This document shows positions 58,779-64,000 of a stretch of DNA of 64,000 bases, in pieces. The stretch's first letter is position 1. Every line of letters begins with the position of its first letter. The stretch is from CAYNVQ01 sp964400735 (lineage in GTDB: Bacteria > Acidobacteriota > Aminicenantia > Aminicenantales > Aminicenantaceae), in contig CAYNVQ010000008.1 of assembly GCA_964400735.1 (NCBI GenBank), positions 1 to 64,000 of the forward strand. The letters are read 5' to 3'. Below the pieces are notes generated by a model. It was given only the letters and a program-made list of their open reading frames with translations. It was not told the DNA's origin and ran no database searches. The position numbers and the translations under genes are program-made.

Positions 58779-61178
58779 TTAAGGATTTTTGGGTTTCCTT
58801 TGGCATTTTAAGGCTTCCAGAACTTTTTCAGGAGTGATAGGCAGGTCGCGGATGCGGATGCCGACAGCATCGTATATCGCGTTCGCTATAGCCGGTGCTG
58901 TGGGAACAAGGCCGGGCTCGGCCACTCCCTTGGCACCGAAAGGGCCGAAGCTGTCATCGGTCTCGATGAATTCCAGGTCTATCGGGAAACTCATCTCCTG
59001 CACCCGGGGAATCTTGTAGTCTCGAAAATCAGGATTTTGAATTCTCCCTTCCTGAGACTGCAGTTCTTCATAAAGGGCATAGCCTATGCCTTGAGCCAGG
59101 GCGCCGTAGATCTGTCCCTTGAGCCCCTGGGGATTGAGAACTTTGCCCACGTCGTGGGCCGCCACCATCCGGAGAATCGTGATCTCTCCAGTCTCGATGT
59201 CTACCTCGACCTCTGCCCCTTGGGTTCCGAAGGCATAGGTAGAAGAGATGTTGCCGTACCCCTTTTCGAAATCGGGGAGTTCATTGGGAGGGTCGTAAAA
59301 GGCTTCGGCGGTGAGCATCCGACCCTGGGGGCGGAAATGGGCGGCCCGGAGCAGCCTCCCCAGGCCCAGCCGGAGCCATGGTTCTGGAGGAGAATCCTTG
59401 ATAAAGAGGTGCCCTTCCCTGAGCTCAAATTTTTCTTTTTTGGCTTCCTTTCGGATATCAAACTCCGGCGGTCTATATTCTGGATTTTTTGTCATATATT
59501 TTTTAAGGTTCTTTTCCGCTTCTTTCGGGAACAACTCCTCGGCCAGTTCGAAAATCTTGCTGCGCAGCTTTTTAGCCGCAAGGATGGCTGTATTGCCGGC
59601 CATGAACGCCCCGCGGCTGGCATGCGTGCCCACATCCCAGGGGCAGGTCCCAGTATCAGTGGGGTTGATAAACACTTTCTCCGGCCTTACGCCCAGAGCT
59701 TCGGACACGGCTTGAGTCAGGACGGTATGCAGCCCCTGTCCCATCTCCACACCTCCATGGAACACGTTCACATTGCCGAAATCGTCCAATTTGAGGACCA
59801 GGCCGCTGGCGTCTGACCGGTAGATCCGGCCTCCTCCGCCCACATGGATCAGAGAAGCCAGGCCGACGCCCCGGTGTTTCCCTTTCTCTGATCTATTCTT
59901 CCAATCGAGTTTCTGGCCCACAGTTTCCAGACATTCTTTGAGTCCGCAGGTGCTGATTTTCAATCCCATGGGTGTGGTATCTCCAGGCTCATTGCGGTTC
60001 CTCAGCCGAAACTCCAGAGGATCGATCCCGGCTTCCTCGGCCAGCTCATCCATGTTGCTCTCCAGCGCCCAGGTGTGCTCAGGATTCCCGTAACCCCGCA
60101 TAGCTTGACAATAGGTGTTATTGGTGTAAACCAGCCTGGCGTCGAAGCTGATATTCGGAACACGGTAGAGAGATGTGGCGGGGAGCATCATGACCGAGGG
60201 GTAGGTGGCCCCCCAGGAGGTGTAGGCTCCATTATCCTGGAGGACTTCGACCTGGCGGAAGATGAGTTTTCCGTTCCGATCACAGCCCTGGATGATGTGG
60301 GTTCGGGAGGACTGCCGAGGTGATAGATAGGCGAACTCTTCCCTTCGGCTGTAGACGATCTTTACTGGCAATCCTGTCTGAAAGGCCAGAAGAATGGCAA
60401 TGTATTCGTAAGTATGGGTATCGAGACCGGTCCCGAACCCGCCTCCGATCACAGGGACGATGACCCGCGTGTTTTTATCTTTCAGCCCCATATCGGAGAG
60501 GGCCCGGTTGAAATCCCTCTGGGCCAGGAAGGGGATCTGGGTTTTGGCCCAGATAGTGAGGTTATGGTTCATGTCGAATTCGGCGATGCACCCGGCTGTC
60601 CCCATACAGCACTGCTGGATCATGGGTGTGGAGAATGTCCCTTCCACTGTGTGTTGGGCCAGCCGCATACCTTCTTTCAGATCTCCTGATTCGTGATGAT
60701 ATTTCAGGGGCAAGAAATTATCCTTTTTGGCGCTGCCCTGAGCATCGGTTTCATGGACGAGCGGGGCTCCTTCCTTCATGGCCTCGATAGGGGAAAACAC
60801 AGCCGGGAGAGGTTCATACTCCACTCGGATCAACTCGAGAGCCTCTGCGGCGATGTCGGGATCGATGGCGGCCACGGCTGCCACCTCATCCCTGTACTGA
60901 CGCACCTTGTTTCTTTTCAAGGCCGTGTTGTCGCGGAGAAAGCCGATCCGGATTCGCGGGGTGTTGAAGGCCGTTATAACCGCCTTCACTCCGGGGAGCC
61001 GTTCGGCTTGAGAAGTATCGATATTATTTATCCGGGCATGGGGATATTCGCTGAATTTGATCTTTCCGAAGAGCATGCCAGGGCGTTGGAGGTCGTGGAT
61101 ATAATGGGCTTTTCCCGCCGCCTTATCCGGTCCATCGGGCCGGGCCGATTCTTTCCCTATGTGGCGAAAATCCTTCAT
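58779..61178 (-). CDS. Xanthine-dehydrogenase-family molybdenum-binding subunit
   Basis: This is a 799-residue large subunit of a molybdenum hydroxylase. Seen: the N-terminal RPDGPDKAAGKAHYIHD, VIGGGFGTGLDTHTYE, the moco region AMRGYGNPEHTWALES, HGGVEMGQGLHTVLTQ and the catalytic Glu in AKGVAEPGLVPTAP. Such enzymes hydroxylate purines, aldehydes or aromatic acyl-CoAs, or dehydroxylate 4-hydroxybenzoyl-CoA. The specific substrate cannot be fixed. It is the last gene of a four-gene operon with 4-nt overlaps. Confidence 0.9.
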   Translation of the reverse strand: MKDFRHIGKESARPDGPDKAAGKAHYIHDLQRPGMLFGKIKFSEYPHARINNIDTSQAERLPGVKAVITAFNTPRIRIGFLRDNTALKRNKVRQYRDEVAAVAAIDPDIAAEALELIRVEYEPLPAVFSPIEAMKEGAPLVHETDAQGSAKKDNFLPLKYHHESGDLKEGMRLAQHTVEGTFSTPMIQQCCMGTAGCIAEFDMNHNLTIWAKTQIPFLAQRDFNRALSDMGLKDKNTRVIVPVIGGGFGTGLDTHTYEYIAILLAFQTGLPVKIVYSRREEFAYLSPRQSSRTHIIQGCDRNGKLIFRQVEVLQDNGAYTSWGATYPSVMMLPATSLYRVPNISFDARLVYTNNTYCQAMRGYGNPEHTWALESNMDELAEEAGIDPLEFRLRNRNEPGDTTPMGLKISTCGLKECLETVGQKLDWKNRSEKGKHRGVGLASLIHVGGGGRIYRSDASGLVLKLDDFGNVNVFHGGVEMGQGLHTVLTQAVSEALGVRPEKVFINPTDTGTCPWDVGTHASRGAFMAGNTAILAAKKLRSKIFELAEELFPKEAEKNLKKYMTKNPEYRPPEFDIRKEAKKEKFELREGHLFIKDSPPEPWLRLGLGRLLRAAHFRPQGRMLTAEAFYDPPNELPDFEKGYGNISSTYAFGTQGAEVEVDIETGEITILRMVAAHDVGKVLNPQGLKGQIYGALAQGIGYALYEELQSQEGRIQNPDFRDYKIPRVQEMSFPIDLEFIETDDSFGPFGAKGVAEPGLVPTAPAIANAIYDAVGIRIRDLPITPEKVLEALKCQRKPKNP

Positions 61179-61654
61179 TGTTTGTTCTTGAGGCGTTCTG
61201 CCGCCTTTTTAACGGCTTCGATGATTTGCACATACCCGGTGCAGCGGCAGAGGTTACCAGAGAGGGCTTCCCTTATTTCCTCCTCGGATGGGTCAGGAAT
61301 GGAGTCGAGTAGAGCCTTGGCCGAGAGGATCATGCCGGGTGTACAGAAACCGCACTGGATCGCGCCCTGCTCCACAAAGGATTCCTGGATGGGGGACAGT
61401 TCATTTTTCGTTCCTCTCAGGCCTTCGATGGTCGCAACTCTTTTGCCTTCCACCTCGAATGCCGGATAAAGACAGGAATTTATGGCCAGGCCATCGACTA
61501 AAACTGTACAGGCTCCGCATTCTCCCTCTCCGCATCCTTCCTTGGTGCCGGTCAGGTGAAGGGAATCCCGCAGGATATCTAGGAGGCATTTGTGGCTGTC
61601 CACATGGACGAAGACCGGAGAGCCATTAAGAATGAAAGAAACAGACTTTTTCAT
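61175..61654 (-). CDS. Molybdenum hydroxylase [2Fe-2S] subunit
   Basis: This is a 159-residue small subunit with two [2Fe-2S] clusters. The plant-type site is CGEGECGACTVLVDG, and the helical domain has QCGFCTPGMILSAKALL and GNLCRCTGYVQII. It carries electrons from the molybdenum centre to the FAD subunit. Confidence 0.95.
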   Translation of the reverse strand: MKKSVSFILNGSPVFVHVDSHKCLLDILRDSLHLTGTKEGCGEGECGACTVLVDGLAINSCLYPAFEVEGKRVATIEGLRGTKNELSPIQESFVEQGAIQCGFCTPGMILSAKALLDSIPDPSEEEIREALSGNLCRCTGYVQIIEAVKKAAERLKNKQ

Positions 61655-62505
61655 GCTGCGCTCCAGCCCATCAATTTCTCCACGGCCCGCCTGACAAACG
61701 TGCCCACGAGCTGCCGGCGGAAGGTTCCTGTGGCGCGGATGTCACTGATGGGAGATACAGTTTCAGAAGCTGCTTTCTGGGCTTCCATCAGAAGCTTTGG
61801 AGAGATCCTCGCTCCCTCGAGCAAGGACTCGACGCGGTGCAGGCGAAGAGGTTGAGGGGCGACTGACCCGGCTGCGAACCTAGCTCGAAGGATTTTATCT
61901 CCGTCTGCCCTCAATAGGGCAGCTACACTGGCCAGTGCCAGGTCCATTTTTACGCGTCCCTTTTTAAGGAATATCGTTTTCGTTTTAGGTTCGGGAGCAT
62001 CCAGCAGCACGTCAGTCAAGATCTCTTCTGAATCAATGCAGGTTTTGCCCGGACCTAGAAACAAATCTTCGAGCGGCACATCCCGGCTTTTTTCTCCTCT
62101 TTGAAGCCTGACCTTTGCCCCCAGGACAAGGAGCGGTGGGGCCATGTCAGCCGCAGGCGAACCGTTGCACAAGTTGCCTCCGATTGTGGCCACATTTCGG
62201 ATCTGCACACTGCCCAAATTTTTAGCGGCCTCGAGGAGAATCGGATATCGTTCTCCTAATTCGCGGTCCTTTAAGATTTCGCTGATGGTGGTCATGGCGC
62301 CAATTTGAAGGAGACTGTTTTTTTTCACTCCGTGAAGATCGGGAATGGACCGAAGGGAAATGAGTGAAGGAGAACGAAGCTCCTTTTTTTTGATGCGGAC
62401 AATTACATCCGTTCCACCTGATATGTACAAAGAGTTCGGAGCGTTTTTTTTAAGCTCGAAAGCCTCTTCCAGGGTATGAGGCCTATGATAATCATAGGGG
62501 CTCAT
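61651..62505 (-). CDS. Molybdenum hydroxylase FAD-binding subunit
   Basis: This is a 284-residue medium subunit. The FAD motif is YISGGTDVIVRIKK, and ATIGGNLCNGSPAADMAPPLLVLGA is the second site, typical of the CO dehydrogenase/xanthine dehydrogenase FAD domain. It has no extra 4Fe-4S loop as in HbaD/HcrB. It overlaps both neighbours by four bases. Confidence 0.94.
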   Translation of the reverse strand: MSPYDYHRPHTLEEAFELKKNAPNSLYISGGTDVIVRIKKKELRSPSLISLRSIPDLHGVKKNSLLQIGAMTTISEILKDRELGERYPILLEAAKNLGSVQIRNVATIGGNLCNGSPAADMAPPLLVLGAKVRLQRGEKSRDVPLEDLFLGPGKTCIDSEEILTDVLLDAPEPKTKTIFLKKGRVKMDLALASVAALLRADGDKILRARFAAGSVAPQPLRLHRVESLLEGARISPKLLMEAQKAASETVSPISDIRATGTFRRQLVGTFVRRAVEKLMGWSAA

Positions 62506-63707
62506 GCCACGACTCCCCGGTTCCTGAGTCGAGAGATTTCAGATTCGGATAGCCCGGCTTCAGCGAGGATCGAATCGGTATGCTCTCCATATGCCGGGGC
62601 AAAGGGCAGAGTGCGTTTGATCTGGTCCAAATGCCTCGTGGGAACAGCGGGAGGTGGCAGCCTTACGGTTTTTCCATCCGGCAAAATGGTTTTCAATGCC
62701 GAATCCTTGAAAAATGGAAGGTTGACGACATCCTCGATAGGGGTGATCGGCGAATGCGGGATGGCGGCTACAGATAGAACATCGCTGACCTCTGTGGATG
62801 GATACTTCTGCGTGATGTCCTCGATGGCCCGGTGGAGTTCTTCTTTGTCTTTCCGGCGCCCCTCGTTTGTGGCGAGCTTTTCCTGTCGCAAGGATGCAAA
62901 CAGGGGTTGGGCGACCATCCGGCTCCATTGGGCATCGCTGCCGATGGCCATGTAGATATACCCGTCCTTTGTCCGGTAGGCGTTGACGGGAATGAACTGG
63001 CGGTGCTCGTTGCCCGACCGTTTCAATTCAGAGGGAGGAGAGCCCATATCCAGCATGGGAATAAAAGTATGGAGCCAGGATAGGGCGGAGCGGGCCATAG
63101 AAATATCGATCTTTTTCCCCTTTCCCTTTTCTTTTCGCTCCATAAGAGCCAGGATAACCTGGATAAACGCTTCGTCCCCGGCTTTGAGGTCGACCAGGGG
63201 AGGGCCGCACTGAAGCGGCGGGCCGTCGGCGTGTCCGGTCAGGTCCATGTATCCGCACAGCGCCTGGAGCACTGGGTCATAACCGGGCACATCAGGATAG
63301 GCCAGGCCCAAGGCCGAAATGCTGCACCATATAAGATCCTCTTTTTCCCGGATCAATGTTTCATAGTCAATGCCCAGTCTTTCATGTCTTGCCGGCATGG
63401 TATTCGTGCAGAATACATCCACTTTCAATTCCCGTATGAGCTGCTTTAAAAGTGCCTGACCGTCCTCCTGTTTAAGGTCAATGGCAATAGCCTCTTTGCC
63501 CACATTCGGTGCCACAAAGTAGCTGTGCCGGTCTTGCCCGGCAACCGGCCGGCCGATGTAGCGATTGGGATCCCCTTTTGATTTTCGTCCTGGCAGGGGT
63601 GTGGGCTCCAGCTTGATGACGCGCCAGCCCAGATGGACCATACGCAGCGTGGCGTAGGTCAAGGTAAGGGCCTGTTCCAGGCTGAGAACGAGTGGGCGAT
63701 TATCCAT
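62502..63707 (-). CDS. CaiB/BaiF family (type III) CoA transferase
   Basis: This is a 401-residue transferase. The catalytic Asp is Asp173 in GPPLVDLKAGDEA. The family blocks VIKLEPT near the start, AIAIDLKQEDG, YDPVLQALCGYMDLTG and ISMARSALSWL are clear. It starts behind GGAG. The four-base overlap with the FAD subunit gene suggests that it activates the substrate of the molybdenum hydroxylase as a CoA ester, or removes CoA from the product. Confidence 0.9.
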   Translation of the reverse strand: MDNRPLVLSLEQALTLTYATLRMVHLGWRVIKLEPTPLPGRKSKGDPNRYIGRPVAGQDRHSYFVAPNVGKEAIAIDLKQEDGQALLKQLIRELKVDVFCTNTMPARHERLGIDYETLIREKEDLIWCSISALGLAYPDVPGYDPVLQALCGYMDLTGHADGPPLQCGPPLVDLKAGDEAFIQVILALMERKEKGKGKKIDISMARSALSWLHTFIPMLDMGSPPSELKRSGNEHRQFIPVNAYRTKDGYIYMAIGSDAQWSRMVAQPLFASLRQEKLATNEGRRKDKEELHRAIEDITQKYPSTEVSDVLSVAAIPHSPITPIEDVVNLPFFKDSALKTILPDGKTVRLPPPAVPTRHLDQIKRTLPFAPAYGEHTDSILAEAGLSESEISRLRNRGVVA

Positions 63708-63746
63708 GATTATCTCCAGCCATTTTCTCGGCTGATATCATGGGTG

Positions 63747-63776
63747 AAGATATCATAATCAAATAAACGACGTCAA
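63747..63776 (-). promoter_or_regulatory. Possible sigma-70 promoter for the CoA transferase-hydroxylase operon
   Basis: On the minus strand TTGACG is followed after 18 bases by TATCTT, about 40 bases before the ATG at 63707. It lies in the 73-base gap after the gene at the right edge. Confidence 0.45.
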
Positions 63777-63780
63777 TTTT

Positions 63781-64000
63781 TTAGAGCATCTTCAGATACT
63801 CAGGATAAGAGCACGGAGGGTATTTTTCGCTCCAGTCGGATTTTATACGCCATTCCCTTTTCAACCTTGTCGGCGGTTCCGTAACTCGCATGTTTGATTC
63901 ATCCCCAGAGGTCGATAAGTGTTTATCAGTCTCATTACCGTAAAATCTTTGGTTGCTCAATACGTACTCACCGCCCGACTCCGTCGGATTCCCTCCAAGT
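63781..64000 (-). CDS. C-terminal end of an unrecognised protein (runs off the window)
   Basis: On the minus strand an open frame enters at the right edge and continues for 72 codons to a TAA at 63781-63783. It reads LGGNPTESGGEYVLSNQRFY at the start and ends WSEKYPPCSYPEYLKML. The amino-acid mix looks like a real protein and it runs in the same direction as the CoA transferase operon, 73 bases upstream. I do not recognise the family from this piece. Confidence 0.6.
   Translation of the reverse strand, partial: LGGNPTESGGEYVLSNQRFYGNETDKHLSTSGDESNMRVTEPPTRLKREWRIKSDWSEKYPPCSYPEYLKML

Overview
The window is a stretch of a bacterial chromosome from what looks like an anaerobic, Gram-negative-type organism. 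The reasons are an outer-membrane-style beta-barrel protein, a murein transglycosylase with LysM domains, Tat signals, many ferredoxin-type Fe-S proteins, indolepyruvate:ferredoxin oxidoreductase, a FixABCX electron-transfer set, a Cys-less Thi4 and a sigma-54 system. The gene mix would fit an uncultured fermentative lineage such as an Aminicenantes/Acidobacteriota relative, but the phylum is a guess.

Layout. (1) 1-15453, plus strand: the end of tuf, then the S10-spc-alpha ribosomal super-operon with secY, adk, map, infA and rpoA, tightly packed with many 1-10 nt overlaps. S14, L24, S4, L36 and adenylate kinase all carry zinc-type cysteines. (2) 15498-32719: housekeeping genes on both strands. 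These are cca-galE-mltD, a LEA14-like lipid/stress protein, a glycosyltransferase, a nitroreductase, Thi4, a beta-barrel protein, TsaC, the minus-strand run sir2-larC-folE-metG-pqqB-like, and the pair mtnP-PfkB kinase. (3) 32720-36346: an AT-rich gap of about 1 kb holding a GC-rich, hairpin-rich island, followed by a compact three-gene unit: a radical SAM/SPASM enzyme and two paralogous Tat-signal proteins with a Gly/Cys-rich CGxxC...CGxxC segment. This is the best candidate for an undescribed system in the window.

(4) 36459-48957: catabolism. On the minus strand lie mce, an acyl-CoA dehydrogenase, FixC, FixX, EtfB and EtfA. On the plus strand lie an aminotransferase, IorA, IorB, a hydroxyacyl-CoA dehydrogenase/enoyl-CoA hydratase fusion and a thiolase. 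Together they suggest degradation of amino acids or fatty acids to acyl-CoA and onward, with electrons passed to ETF, quinone or ferredoxin. (5) 49889-58451, minus strand: a sensor kinase and an NtrC-type regulator, then a good sigma-54 promoter, then an operon of a small Cys4 protein, NuoE-like, NuoF-like and NuoG/HydA-N-like subunits and an FMN glutamate-synthase-like protein. I read this as a regulated NADH/ferredoxin electron-transfer complex of unknown acceptor. (6) 58779-63707, minus strand: a CaiB-type CoA transferase followed by the three subunits of a xanthine-dehydrogenase-family molybdenum hydroxylase, all joined by 4-nt overlaps. The right edge holds the 3' end of another minus-strand gene.

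No rRNA, tRNA, CRISPR array or recognisable insertion sequence was seen. Positions of starts were chosen from Shine-Dalgarno sequences and family N-termini; several differ from the longest possible frame.
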